From: JBKCUI01 sp052161605
Lineage (GTDB): Bacteria > Planctomycetota > Planctomycetia > Pirellulales > Pirellulaceae
Strand: one strand, 5' to 3'
DNA length: 64,000 bases
NCBI GenBank assembly: GCA_052161605.1
Contig: CP197409.1
The position numbers and the translations under genes are program-made. Under the pieces are notes generated by a model. It saw only the letters and a list, made by a program, of their open reading frames with translations, did no database searches and was not told the DNA's origin. Shown here piece after piece: positions 52,306 to 62,445 of this stretch (its first letter is position 1; each line of letters opens with the position of its first letter).

Positions 52306-52755
52306 CTACTGCTGCCTGGGGAGTGCCTCGATGTCATAATGGTTCTTCTCTCCCGGCTTTACCGTAAAACTCAGCGGAGTAGTGGACACATCATAGTACT
52401 TTGAATGAATACGCGGGCGCTTACCGTCGGATTTGTCAACCCACTCTCCGCTTTCGCTGAGATAGTCATCCTTCATGGGCCAGGTGTCGCGCAGCATAAC
52501 TTTGTGCGTACCTATGACAGCCCCTTTCATGGTGCGATCGTCAAGTTCGAGAAAGAAGTTTCCTGACTCGTCCGTTTTTCCAATAGACCTAGGTCCTTCG
52601 GTAGACCAAAACTCGACATGGATTAATTCAAGAGGCTTTCCATTTAGCGTGATCGTGCCGGTGACCTGCTCCGTATTGAGGCTGCTGCCGCAACCGGTAC
52701 AAAGGGTAGCGATAAGAAGAATAGCGACGAACGACGTGATACTTGGTGACTTCAT
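52306..52755 (-). CDS. Small lipoprotein with transthyretin-like/carboxypeptidase-regulatory fold
   Basis: A 149-residue lipoprotein. The signal FVAILLIATLCTGC gives a lipobox with Cys at about residue 20. The mature part begins EQVTGTITLNGKPLELIHVEF and continues KTDESGNFFLEL, a beta-sandwich pattern common in planctomycete lipoproteins encoded beside DUF1559 genes. The start at 52755 places the signal at the N-terminus; the frame to 52845 would not. It lies 147 bases after the DUF1559 gene on the same strand. Confidence 0.85.
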   Translation of the reverse strand: MKSPSITSFVAILLIATLCTGCGSSLNTEQVTGTITLNGKPLELIHVEFWSTEGPRSIGKTDESGNFFLELDDRTMKGAVIGTHKVMLRDTWPMKDDYLSESGEWVDKSDGKRPRIHSKYYDVSTTPLSFTVKPGEKNHYDIEALPRQQ

Positions 52756-52902
52756 GTGGCAACCGAATAGCGTTAAAAGAGGGGGAAATGGCAAAAAGCT
52801 GCGGCTACTGCATCGATAGGATACAGTAACCGCAATATATTCCAATCTCGGATTAAGATGGAGACAACGGTTTTGATTTCTCAGTATCAGGCAGCAAAGA
52901 GG

Positions 52903-53982
52903 CTATTCTGGCATCGAGGCCACTTCGCCACCTGCTCGGGTACCGAGAGCATTGAAGGTAATTGAGTCAATCGAATCCGAAATAAATCGAACCGATCCAT
53001 CGACACCGGCAAAGGTAGCTCCACCGGTATGCATACTACCGAATGCGTTGATACGGTCGTCGTATCTAAGTGGATCTTGGTATTCAGCACAGTTGCGAAT
53101 CTTGAAGTTGATGGGAACACCGGTGCCCAAGAAAACGTTTCCTTCTGCACCAAACCAGACCCATCCCCAGTTGCCAATTTTGGTAGTTGAGAGACCTGTT
53201 TCAGGGCCACAACGATCGAACATTGGATCAAAGTATGCTCGCTCACCCATCAGGATGGTATTGCTGGTGCCGTCGGTTGCATCCTTAAATCCGTACTGAA
53301 TGTTACGATTAAAGATACCATTCGCTCTCGAAGCAAACATGGAGGACCGGCTACCTGCAGGTCGGGGAACATCGACTCCTGGTCCGAAGGGGTTCCACAA
53401 ACTTGGTCGGTTAGCATTGTAGCCTGGGTAGCCTCGTTGCCCGGCACAAGCAAAATAGTCGGCTCGCGCGTACACACCATTTCCAGTGGCTGAGTGGCTT
53501 TCGTTCCATTCACTGCCCGGGTTCGACGGGCAACGCAAAGCCCCCGACAGCCTTTGCCCAACAGCAGAGGTCCCATTGGTGGGATCCATCGTTGTCCCAT
53601 CACCACCAAAAAGCGGGTTGGAGATCCGGTTGTTGTTGAAGATCAGCTGATCCCAGTTTTGGTAAAAGGCAGTCTGTTCGATATAGGGACATAGTTGATA
53701 GATGAGCGCGTATCGCCTATCTTGCCCAGCACCACCAAATTCGGGATGTCCCCAACCAGTATTGTCACGCCTAAGCATCCCGAAGGGTAGCTTTCGGAAG
53801 GCATCATGAAAATTATGAGAAGCCAGTGCAAGCTGCTTGAGGTTATTCGAACATTGCATTCGCCGCGCAGCTTCGCGGGCCGCTTGAACGGCCGGTAGCA
53901 ATAGCCCAACAAGAATTCCAATGATTGCAATCACAACCAAGAGTTCGACTAGCGTAAAGCCAGTCCTAATTCGTCTAGACAT
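52903..53982 (-). CDS. DUF1559 pseudopilin-like protein, second copy
   Basis: A 359-residue member of the DUF1559 family with the pilin-like motif TGFTLVELLVVIAIIGILVGL at residues 7-27, then AAREAARRMQCSNNLKQLALASHNFHD. The C-terminal MHTGGATFAGVDGSVRFIS is the family signature. The start at 53982 has GAGGA six bases upstream. It heads a leftward set with the lipoprotein, DUF5009 and dehydrogenase genes. Confidence 0.92.
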   Translation of the reverse strand: MSRRIRTGFTLVELLVVIAIIGILVGLLLPAVQAAREAARRMQCSNNLKQLALASHNFHDAFRKLPFGMLRRDNTGWGHPEFGGAGQDRRYALIYQLCPYIEQTAFYQNWDQLIFNNNRISNPLFGGDGTTMDPTNGTSAVGQRLSGALRCPSNPGSEWNESHSATGNGVYARADYFACAGQRGYPGYNANRPSLWNPFGPGVDVPRPAGSRSSMFASRANGIFNRNIQYGFKDATDGTSNTILMGERAYFDPMFDRCGPETGLSTTKIGNWGWVWFGAEGNVFLGTGVPINFKIRNCAEYQDPLRYDDRINAFGSMHTGGATFAGVDGSVRFISDSIDSITFNALGTRAGGEVASMPE

Positions 53983-54216
53983 GTCGTCCTCGCCGAAAGA
54001 GAGAATAAGGAAACCGGAAAAGTAAAGCGTGCTTTGCGACTTTCCGGGTCGTACCATATTTTTGATCAGGACCGGTCTATCACTTCGCACCGTGACTTAC
54101 TATGGCTAAAATGTGTAGACGTGTCGTTCGAATGCGTAGCGTAGACGAAATTGAACGATTCATGAAATCTTCGTGTTAAGTTGTTGTTAAAAACCAGGTA
54201 CTGACGGGACGTTGCA

Positions 54217-55080
54217 ATGGAACAGCAGATTTCAGGCGACAAGATCGGTCTCTCTTTTATCCGCAGAGTGGCGGCTATCCGTTCGCATAGTGCTTCGAGG
54301 ATAAGTTGGCACTCGCATGATTGCTATGAGATCATACTTCTGGCCGATGGGGCGACGTCCTATGAGTTTAAGGGCGGCACTAGAGTGGAGCTATCTGGTG
54401 GTTGCTTTCTAGTAACACCACCGCATTTGGAACATAGGGGCAGCAATGATGTTCGGAGTCCAGGCAAACTGCTAGGAATCATGTTCGATCCTGGAGTTGC
54501 TCCTGAAACACATTCCAATCTCTTCATGCACACCGAGTTTCTTGCAATCTCGAACGCAATACAAGCCGGCACGATTCAAACACGTCGAATGGGCTCAGCC
54601 TTGCGAAGTATGGTGCGTGATATACCAACGGATATGGAACAAGTCCAACACGGAACCTACTTGGCAGAAGCAACTTTGCGAGGGCGTCTTTGTCAACTCT
54701 TTGTAGAAATCGCCAAGCAACTCAAGATCAATTGCCCCAGCGAACCCCGCTTCTTGGTGGACGCTGCTGTTCTCTATATGAAGTCAAAGCTTTTTGAAGA
54801 GTCCACGGTTGATGAAGTCGCAAACCATGTCCATTGCTGCCGAGCAAAGCTCTTCGAGGTATTCAAGGAGTGTGTTGGTATGAGCCCGAATGATTACTGG
54901 CAGCGAATCCGTATCGAAGCAACGCAAGACATGCTGCGGAATACGGAATTGTCCGTAACCGAAGTCGCTATCCGCTGCGGCTACTCGACCAGCCAATACT
55001 TCAGCACCGTATTTCGCAAATACACTGGAACAACTCCGTCTCAATTCCGCAGAAAGAAAATCGGAAAGCCGATGAATTAG
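54217..55080 (+). CDS. AraC-family transcriptional regulator
   Basis: A 287-residue regulator. The N-terminal cupin-like sensor (~10-100) has SRISWHSHDCYEIILLADG and PPHLEHRG, suggesting a small-molecule or sugar pocket. The C-terminal double helix-turn-helix (~185-285) shows VDEVANHVHCCRAKLFEVFKE and VTEVAIRCGYSTSQYFSTVFRKYTGTTPSQFR. It is divergent from the DUF1559 operon, with 234 bases between, and convergent with putA. The target is unknown; the divergent operon is the nearest candidate. Confidence 0.9.
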   Translation: MEQQISGDKIGLSFIRRVAAIRSHSASRISWHSHDCYEIILLADGATSYEFKGGTRVELSGGCFLVTPPHLEHRGSNDVRSPGKLLGIMFDPGVAPETHSNLFMHTEFLAISNAIQAGTIQTRRMGSALRSMVRDIPTDMEQVQHGTYLAEATLRGRLCQLFVEIAKQLKINCPSEPRFLVDAAVLYMKSKLFEESTVDEVANHVHCCRAKLFEVFKECVGMSPNDYWQRIRIEATQDMLRNTELSVTEVAIRCGYSTSQYFSTVFRKYTGTTPSQFRRKKIGKPMN

Positions 55081-55130
55081 CTGGCTGTCACATCCTCACT
55101 ACAAGGTAACGCCGTTCGAATCCTTTGATC

Positions 55131-58100
55131 TTACAACACATCGGACCTCGGCTCTAGAGTTCTCACCCCCAGGTTTCCATAGCGATGATAGTCGAATGAA
55201 ATACTTTGTTCGATCACATAGAGTGGCAACTCAATCGAACCAACGGTAGATACCAAGCGATCCGCAATGTAAACCTGATGCTCGTTGCAAATCCGATAAA
55301 CCGCTTCCGGAATCGCTGCGGCAACATCGTATCGCACTCGCTTGACAAAGTCTTGACGCACAGCCTCGATCAGTTCCTCATCGGTTTCCACCAAAAACTC
55401 GATCTTGCCAGCCCAATCGAGGGTGAGATTTTCGAGCGCGTCAATCGTTTCTTCATGAACTCCCTCATCGCGACTCATCACGCATCGACATCCCGATACG
55501 ACGGCGGCCATAGCTCTCGCCACAATGCTAAAAACGCTGTCGGTTTCCGTAATCCTTACGCGAATCGGACTTGCAGGTAAATAGCGACGATGATTGTCTT
55601 GTCCGATCAACTTAAAATGATCATGCTCTTTCTTGATCTCCGACGCCGCAAACTCATCGTAAGAAACCATAGCGGCTCTAAGCTTTCGCAAATCATCCGG
55701 CGACGAGTTCGGCAGCTCCATCAATACTCGGCTAGCTCGCTCCAAGCGTCCCCACAAGCTCTGGAGCTCAGTGCTTGAAAAGGTTGGAGTATGAGGTTCC
55801 GTCAGTATATCCAGGTTGTCCTCAAAATCCATCAAGGTCGAAACGTAGTTCGGACCGCCTGCTTTAGCGCCTGAACCAAACGCGCTTTTACCCATCCCGC
55901 CGAAAGGTTGACGCAACACAATGGCACCAGTCGTTGGTCTATTGATGTACAGGTTACCCGCCATGATCGAGTCTCGCCAAATGGCTTGCTCTCGATCATC
56001 CAGCGACTCTAGACCGCTCGTTAAGCCGTAGCCTGTTGCATTGACGATATGGATCGCCTCATTCAGCTTCCGATACTTCATCACGCCGAGAACCGGTCCG
56101 AACAACTCTGTTCGGTGGGTAAACGAGTTGGGCTGTGTATTCCATTTAACCCCTGGCGTGAATAGACAGGGGTTGTCACCGATCTGTGATGGCATGACTG
56201 CCCACGACTCACCCCGCTCGAGTTCCTTTAAGCCTCTCAGCAGATCTCCTGATGGCGGTCTGATGACTGGGCCCATCTTGGTCGATAAATCCCATGCCGA
56301 TCCGACTTTGAGACTCTCCACAGCATCGACCAACTGCGCCTTGAACTCTTTGCTCTCGAAAACCTCTTCGTCCAAAAGCAACAGCGAGGTTGCGCTACAC
56401 TTTTGTCCCGCGTGCGAAAATGCACTATGCAAAATGTTTTTTATCGCCAAATCCCGATCGCTGAGACCGCTAACAATGGTCGCATTCTTGCCACCTGTCT
56501 CGGCAAACAACCGCAATCTGGGCCGGTCGTTTAGAATACTTAGGGCAGTCTCTGTCCCTCCCGTGAGAATCACTCGCGCCACCTCGTTCCTACTTAGTAA
56601 ACATCGACTGGTAAGTGAGCCACTACTCGGCACGAATTGCAAAGCCTCTCGGGGCACTCCGGCTCGCCAGAAGCACTGGCACAGAATGTAAGCGGGCAAA
56701 GCCGTATCGGACGCGGGTTTGAGCAATACCGTATTCCCCGCCGCTAGAGCGGCAGCTATACCGCCGCATGGAATCGCGATCGGAAAATTCCACGGGCTAA
56801 TGACTACAACTGGACCAGCCCCGCGTGCTCGGAACCGTTGATCATGCGACATATCTAACGCACAACGGGCATAGAACTCGACAAAGTCCACTGCCTCACT
56901 AACCTCGGGGTCGCTCTCCATGAGGGTCTTGCCACCGTCCGCCAGTGCAGCCCCCATCAAATCGCCACGAGCGATGCGAATCTCGTGAGCAACCTGCCTC
57001 AAGATTTGATATCGCGATTCGGGAGACATGTGAGTCCATCCAGAGGGATCGGCAACAGCACAGTCCATGGCGGTCTTCAGTTGCCCCTCGTCCGCTTGCT
57101 TATACCTGGCTACAGCAACTCCAGGTCGCGAGGGGTCCAGGGATACGTATTCCGCCCCGGTCCCCGAAACCTCAGAACCGGCGATGCAAATGGGTATCTG
57201 CGTGGCATTGCTGTCGCACCTCAGCTCCCAATTCCGTAGGATTCCTTCGCCCCAGTGGGAGTTTTGAACTAGAGAAAAATCTGTATCAGGTTCGTTCGTA
57301 AACTCCTGCCATCGAATGGGCGCAGCGGGTTGCGAAGGTGGCTGATTACGGTCTTGTTGTCTGCGGGGTTGAACCGATACCGTATCCGCACGGTGCACCG
57401 CCTCAACAAAACCGTTCTCCAAACGTTGCCAAGTCGAACCGCCTGCAGAGATATGGAACGCGTGTCGCAGAAAATTGTCTGGCCCTGTATTTTCATCCAA
57501 TCGTCGAACGAGATAGCCGATCGCGTTGATGAACTCTTCTCGCAAACAGGCCGGGGCGTAGAGCAGCACACTACCCGAGAGTTCGAAAAGGGCTCGACGT
57601 TGATGATTAGCCATGCCTTCAAGCATCTCGAATTGAACCCGATCAAGTGCGTTTTGACTGGTTGCGAGTACCATTCCGTAGGCTAGATCAAACAGATTGT
57701 GCGAGGCGATCCCCAGGTGCACCGCTTTGCTATTCTCATCACGCAAACCATACTGCAACATCCGTTTGTAGTTAGCATCGGTGTCGATCTTAGACTTATA
57801 GGGTGCCTGTGCCCAACCACGGATAGATGCCTCGACTCGCTCCATCTCCATATTCGCCCCTTTCACGATTCGGACCGTGATCGGAGAGCCCCCGGCAGCT
57901 ATGCGTTCGCGCGCCCACTCGGTGATCGTCTCTTGCACCAATGCTGAGTCTGGAACGTAAGCTTGCAGGGCAATCCCGGCTCGCACATTTTCCATCCCGG
58001 GCCGAGAGAGCGTTTGCATAAAGATATCAGAAGTGAGGTGCAAGTCTCGATACTCTTCCATGTCGAGATACACAAACTTGGGCACCAAAGTACCGTCGCG

Positions 58101-58841
58101 TTTTTTGAACTTTTCTTTGGCGGCCGCTCGGTAAAGCAACTCCAATCGATCGCAAACCGTACGAATCGTCTGGCGCCGTGCTAGAGGTGAGATCTGGGAG
58201 TAAAGGGTCGATATTTTTGCAGAAACGCACTCAATCTCGGGCAATTGCAGTGCGGCTAAGTATCGCTCGAGCCTCTTTCGCGATTCCTTTTCACCGAGGA
58301 TCGCTTCGCCGAGAAAGTTCACGTTCATACGTAAGCCTTCCGAGGACCGCTCGCGAAGGTGTGATGTAAGTTTGTCCGATTCCGCTGGCAGAATAACGTT
58401 CGCCGTCTCTTTACGCATTTTTTCCTTAACCATGGGGACGGCGACCCCGGGCAAGTATTCGCCAAAGGATTGGAAACCTTTCAGCAACGCTTGGTCAAAG
58501 ACATTAAAAAAGCGTGGCACCCCCTGGACATCGAGGATGTGAACCATTTGATTCACAACGCGGCCTGGTGTTTCGCTCCGAAAGCTCTGGTCCGTGATTT
58601 GGGTCAGAGTCGCCTTGTCCTCAGGGTGTTGAAGCATGCGATCGAGTTCCGCTTGCTGCCGTCTTTCTTGCGGAGTTTGAAGGGTAGCCGCACGTTGTTG
58701 GAGAAGGGTCGCCAGTGTGAGAGCAGCTTTTACCAATCTTTCGTCCCCGAGTGGCATCGCGGCCCCTTGCTCGACTCCTTGCGTAGAAATTGCGTTCTTA
58801 ACATCAGAAATGGAAATCGGTTGGCTAGCGACAGTCGACAT
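55131..58841 (-). CDS. putA: PutA-like bifunctional proline dehydrogenase / L-glutamate gamma-semialdehyde dehydrogenase
   Basis: A 1236-residue enzyme oxidising proline to glutamate in two steps. The proline dehydrogenase barrel (~100-490) includes KFVYLDMEEYRDLHLT and RIVKGANMEMERVE. The aldehyde dehydrogenase part (~540-1010) has VVISPWNFPIAIPCGGIAAAL for NAD binding, the catalytic-region Glu in FAETGGKNATIVS (~778) and the nucleophile Cys in SHAGQKCSATS (~812). The ~220-residue C-terminal part resembles the extra domain of long PutAs. There is no N-terminal ribbon-helix-helix domain, so it is not a self-repressor. Confidence 0.94.
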   Translation of the reverse strand: MSTVASQPISISDVKNAISTQGVEQGAAMPLGDERLVKAALTLATLLQQRAATLQTPQERRQQAELDRMLQHPEDKATLTQITDQSFRSETPGRVVNQMVHILDVQGVPRFFNVFDQALLKGFQSFGEYLPGVAVPMVKEKMRKETANVILPAESDKLTSHLRERSSEGLRMNVNFLGEAILGEKESRKRLERYLAALQLPEIECVSAKISTLYSQISPLARRQTIRTVCDRLELLYRAAAKEKFKKRDGTLVPKFVYLDMEEYRDLHLTSDIFMQTLSRPGMENVRAGIALQAYVPDSALVQETITEWARERIAAGGSPITVRIVKGANMEMERVEASIRGWAQAPYKSKIDTDANYKRMLQYGLRDENSKAVHLGIASHNLFDLAYGMVLATSQNALDRVQFEMLEGMANHQRRALFELSGSVLLYAPACLREEFINAIGYLVRRLDENTGPDNFLRHAFHISAGGSTWQRLENGFVEAVHRADTVSVQPRRQQDRNQPPSQPAAPIRWQEFTNEPDTDFSLVQNSHWGEGILRNWELRCDSNATQIPICIAGSEVSGTGAEYVSLDPSRPGVAVARYKQADEGQLKTAMDCAVADPSGWTHMSPESRYQILRQVAHEIRIARGDLMGAALADGGKTLMESDPEVSEAVDFVEFYARCALDMSHDQRFRARGAGPVVVISPWNFPIAIPCGGIAAALAAGNTVLLKPASDTALPAYILCQCFWRAGVPREALQFVPSSGSLTSRCLLSRNEVARVILTGGTETALSILNDRPRLRLFAETGGKNATIVSGLSDRDLAIKNILHSAFSHAGQKCSATSLLLLDEEVFESKEFKAQLVDAVESLKVGSAWDLSTKMGPVIRPPSGDLLRGLKELERGESWAVMPSQIGDNPCLFTPGVKWNTQPNSFTHRTELFGPVLGVMKYRKLNEAIHIVNATGYGLTSGLESLDDREQAIWRDSIMAGNLYINRPTTGAIVLRQPFGGMGKSAFGSGAKAGGPNYVSTLMDFEDNLDILTEPHTPTFSSTELQSLWGRLERASRVLMELPNSSPDDLRKLRAAMVSYDEFAASEIKKEHDHFKLIGQDNHRRYLPASPIRVRITETDSVFSIVARAMAAVVSGCRCVMSRDEGVHEETIDALENLTLDWAGKIEFLVETDEELIEAVRQDFVKRVRYDVAAAIPEAVYRICNEHQVYIADRLVSTVGSIELPLYVIEQSISFDYHRYGNLGVRTLEPRSDVL

Positions 58842-59279
58842 GGAACCAGCAAGCTTTCTTCGAAAACGCAGAGAAACCCAGCGTTTTGGTAATAGGAATT
58901 AGAAACAGCGATCAGATACTCTCACCCACTCGCATTTAACACCATGACATTAACAACAGCAATTGCGCCGAATCGAGATCTCCACAACTGAGATCGCAGA
59001 TAAACATTTGCAAAACATTTGTGCCAACCATTCTTTATATGGTGCCATCCATTGTTTATTTGAAGTCGATTTCCTGCCCGGGTTACCACAACGGTGGTGA
59101 GGAGAGGAATCCCGTCACCCAAACCGGAATTCGACTTGGAATTTCCCCGCAACGACGCCAAACACTACGCTAAAACGTTGATCCAAGCAATCAGCGATCG
59201 CAGCAGATAGTTTGGGGTACTTTCCGCTTGCCTTCGTCGTCTAGGGAGCACCAGCAGGGCTATTTTTCGAGCGTCTCGC
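58842..59279. other. Gap upstream of putA
   Basis: About 440 bases. The putA promoter should lie here. AT-rich words around 59005-59060 (CAAAACATTTGTGCCAACCA, TTTATATGG) are the most promoter-like part. I see no gene or strong hairpin. Confidence 0.3.
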
Positions 59280-60428
59280 CTAGCTGAAACAAGCTGCGGC
59301 TCGCCGCTGGCCCCTGTGCCAACGCTTGCCTATCCGCTCCGCATCACCCGACATGGACTCCGTACCTCCGACGCAGCGGCTAAAGTACTTCTTGAAGTTC
59401 CACACCAAGTCCGAAAGCATCTCCGGCACCACGCCACATGCAATCAAAGCGTCGCTCAGCGGCTTCGGCAACGCAACCGTCCCCGCACTCGGCTTGTTCT
59501 CGGCTACCCAGCCAAGCAGTTTCTTGTAGCTGCTCCAGTCGATTCGAAGAAACCCCCTATCACTTGCTCGCAGGCCGTCACGATGCACTTGCGGGTCGCT
59601 TGACAACACTCCCGACCCTAAACATAGCGGAGCAAGCCAACTGTCTCGAGGCACCTGTTTGGTGGTCCCCTTCTTCTTGGCCTTGTGATCCTGGCGTTGC
59701 TCGGCCAGTGACTTGCCACGCTGAGCCACCGACTCTTCGTGCGTGATCGGTATTAAATCGAATGCCGCCGAAGGAATCTGCTTTCCCTTCTCCGCTTCGA
59801 TGCGATCGTAAACCGACGTATGCACCGATTTCTCGAGACTCTCGGCCAAGGCAGCTCGAATCGGATTCAAGTCCACATACATGGCGCAAGCCAACAAACC
59901 CGCATCATCGACGATACGTTGCGCTTTGAAGCGTCCTTCCCAGAACCGGCCGGTGCAGTTATCCTGTCGGTTCGCAAAACGAGCAATCGGCTCGGCTAGA
60001 GCACGCATGAACCAAGAAATATCCGTCAACCTCGTCCGAATCTTGGCCAAGAGTTCCGGATCGGCAAGAACCCGTTGGACATCGGATTGCGATGGTTCGG
60101 CCAAGTGTTCTTCGAGTCTGCGTCCTGGGAAAACGCGAAGCCAGCGGATGGCGACTTCTTCGTCGGATAGGTTGGCTAGCACATCCGGTCGATTGCGTAA
60201 GATGACATGTAGGTGGTTAGAGAGAATCGCATAGGAGAGGATATCGATAGCGAAGACCGAGGCGAGTGCTTCGAATCTGCGACGAATCCATTCGCGGCGG
60301 TAGGAGTAATCGACCCCCGAAACGGCATCGAAACCGGCCAGAAAGGCACGGCGTACGCACCGCTGCACACAATGCACTACCGCGATCTCGTCATGCCTGA
60401 ACTGTTCTGTGCGTAGTGGTCTACCCAT
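59280..60428 (-). CDS. Y1 (HUH) transposase-like protein, IS200/REP-associated type
   Basis: A 382-residue protein with the HUH motif NHLHVILR (about residue 72) and a later tyrosine in ACAMYVDLNPIRA (about 185), the layout of Y1 single-strand transposases. WFMRALAEPIARFANRQDNCTGRFWEGRFKAQRI between them is typical of the REP-associated subgroup. It has a ~190-residue C-terminal part with no recognised motif, twice the usual total length. No IS200-like hairpin ends flank it, so it may be domesticated or act on repeats elsewhere. Confidence 0.85.
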   Translation of the reverse strand: MGRPLRTEQFRHDEIAVVHCVQRCVRRAFLAGFDAVSGVDYSYRREWIRRRFEALASVFAIDILSYAILSNHLHVILRNRPDVLANLSDEEVAIRWLRVFPGRRLEEHLAEPSQSDVQRVLADPELLAKIRTRLTDISWFMRALAEPIARFANRQDNCTGRFWEGRFKAQRIVDDAGLLACAMYVDLNPIRAALAESLEKSVHTSVYDRIEAEKGKQIPSAAFDLIPITHEESVAQRGKSLAEQRQDHKAKKKGTTKQVPRDSWLAPLCLGSGVLSSDPQVHRDGLRASDRGFLRIDWSSYKKLLGWVAENKPSAGTVALPKPLSDALIACGVVPEMLSDLVWNFKKYFSRCVGGTESMSGDAERIGKRWHRGQRRAAACFS

Positions 60429-60615
60429 GAATGGACTCCTCTAGTTAGTGGGACATTTTCCAAATGATACCGGGGGGGTAAAAAACAGTCAAGCAAAAGA
60501 TGGATGGCACCATATGGAATTTTCGGGACACCGGTATTCGCGTTGATCAATCGCTACAATGACTCCGGCGTTCGGATCAAGAATTTTAAGAAATCTAGCC
60601 GCAGAACAATTTTGT

Positions 60616-62445
60616 ATGACCGAGAGAAGGCCTGAAAACATTTGCATCTGGACTTTACGTCCCTCGAGGTTGTGCATTCTTTTTACCGTGGTAGTCTCGT
60701 TCGGATGGTTTGGCCAGACGGGACATGGGCAACAACAGTTTCGAACTCCGTCACAATCAACAAGAATCATTTCTGAGGGTAAGGCAAACCAACGATGGAT
60801 TCCCATCGATCGCCGTAAACTCGGAGAACTCGGTAGACTCGGTGAGATACTCCAGAATACGCCCCCCGCAGCGGAGCAGAACCCGTTGCTGCCCGCAGAA
60901 TCGGTCTCCTCCGACGAAAAGTCCCGTCTGCCGTTTGATTTGTCCAAGGTTGACCTGAGGTCTCTAGAGAACCAATTGGCGAATCTGACCCCCGAACAGC
61001 GTGAACGTCTCAAACAGCTTGCCAAACAGTATTCCGAGAGTCAGATGATTAGGGATTTGGCGACTTCAGTGAAAGAGTTACCCTCTTCTCTCGTCGAGCA
61101 AATTCGCGATTCACAATCTTTGCGCGAGTTCGCGAAAGATATTTTGGACGGAGAAGAAGCAGTAGAGGCGGTGGAATCGCTCGGCAGTCCTTTCGAAATA
61201 CAGGATGCCGAACCGTGGATTAAATTCGATCCGGCCAATTCGTCACTACGCCCGTTAGAGGATGCTGCGGCCAATTCTCAACCCACTGTCAATGCCAACG
61301 ATAGTGCACAAGCTGCAACAGCTATCGACTCAAAGGCGGCGGACAATTCCTCTGTAAGTCGTAAAACCAGTTCCACGAGTAAGGCCTCCCAACAGGCTGC
61401 GTCCGATTCAGTGACACGTTCGAACGAGCCAATTCCCAGAAGAGCCGACCAGGCATCTGCGCGGAAACCTGGGATCTCTACGCCCAGTATCAATCTACCT
61501 CCAAAAGCGTCTGACAAAAATTCGTCCTTCAAAACTCAAAATTCTCATTCGACCGGTAAATCTGCCGATCAAGGTTCTACAATTCCTCCCTCAAAGAACG
61601 AGACCGCTTTTGACTCGTTCCGCCGGCGTGTTGCCGAACTTGGACTCGGACAAACTCTAGAAAGACTCACCAAAGAAGCGGTCGGGATCGAACAAAAAAG
61701 AGCAGAGGATTCGAATATCGCCGTCAATTCGTCCAAGAATGATGGACGGTTCGACAGACGTAGCATTGCTGTGGAGCGGTCATCTCAAAATACCTCGAAC
61801 CCTACACGATCAAGGGAGGATGAGGTCAACCAATTCGTCGCTCCAAATTTTAACGAAGCCTCGCGAACTGGAGGAAGCAATACCGAAAGCACACGTGCGA
61901 AAAGCATGCCTCGGTCTACTGTAGGTACCGATGCAGTAACACCGCCTCCCTCTACTGCGTCCAAGCAGCCAAGCGTGGTACCCGAGAACGTCGTTCCCTC
62001 TTGGCGAGCACCGAGTTGGGACGATCTGCCTAGTTTCTCATTTTTGCAAATCGGAGGAATCCTGCTCGTAGTTGTCCTGGTTGTAGGCATCCTATTCATG
62101 AATCGGGCCCCAGAGCTTGCCCGAGCAGCTCAACATAAGAGGCGTGAGATGGCCTTAAAAGTGAGTCTAATGGAGATGGAAATTTCCAACCGTGAACAGG
62201 TCGTTCTAGCATTCGATGCGGTTGCTGCTCAGAAAATAAGTGCTTTCGAGGATTGGTGGACCGCTCAGCGTGTTGTAACACACGCGACTGAACGCAATAT
62301 GGACATAACGCCAAAGTTGCAAACTGCGGCGGCGGTATACAGTCGAGCTCGCTACTCTCCGCCAGATCGGGGATTGAGCGAAGATGAGTTAACTGCTGTG
62401 AGAGATGCGATACGCGCCTGCGTCAAAACGAGATCGATTGAATGA
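60616..62445 (+). CDS. Exported/membrane protein with probable DUF4129 C-terminus
   Basis: A 609-residue protein. A signal-like N-terminus (PSRLCILFTVVVSFGWFGQTGHG, start at 60616) is followed by a long, low-complexity Ser/Thr/Asn/Ala-rich region (~200-480), one transmembrane helix (IGGILLVVVLVVGILFM, about 497-513) and a helical tail (~515-609) that fits DUF4129 (VVLAFDAVAAQ, YSRARYSPPDRGLSEDE). DUF4129 proteins accompany MoxR, DUF58 and DUF4350 genes, and a DUF4350 gene overlaps its stop here. The function is unknown. Confidence 0.7.
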   Translation: MTERRPENICIWTLRPSRLCILFTVVVSFGWFGQTGHGQQQFRTPSQSTRIISEGKANQRWIPIDRRKLGELGRLGEILQNTPPAAEQNPLLPAESVSSDEKSRLPFDLSKVDLRSLENQLANLTPEQRERLKQLAKQYSESQMIRDLATSVKELPSSLVEQIRDSQSLREFAKDILDGEEAVEAVESLGSPFEIQDAEPWIKFDPANSSLRPLEDAAANSQPTVNANDSAQAATAIDSKAADNSSVSRKTSSTSKASQQAASDSVTRSNEPIPRRADQASARKPGISTPSINLPPKASDKNSSFKTQNSHSTGKSADQGSTIPPSKNETAFDSFRRRVAELGLGQTLERLTKEAVGIEQKRAEDSNIAVNSSKNDGRFDRRSIAVERSSQNTSNPTRSREDEVNQFVAPNFNEASRTGGSNTESTRAKSMPRSTVGTDAVTPPPSTASKQPSVVPENVVPSWRAPSWDDLPSFSFLQIGGILLVVVLVVGILFMNRAPELARAAQHKRREMALKVSLMEMEISNREQVVLAFDAVAAQKISAFEDWWTAQRVVTHATERNMDITPKLQTAAAVYSRARYSPPDRGLSEDELTAVRDAIRACVKTRSIE

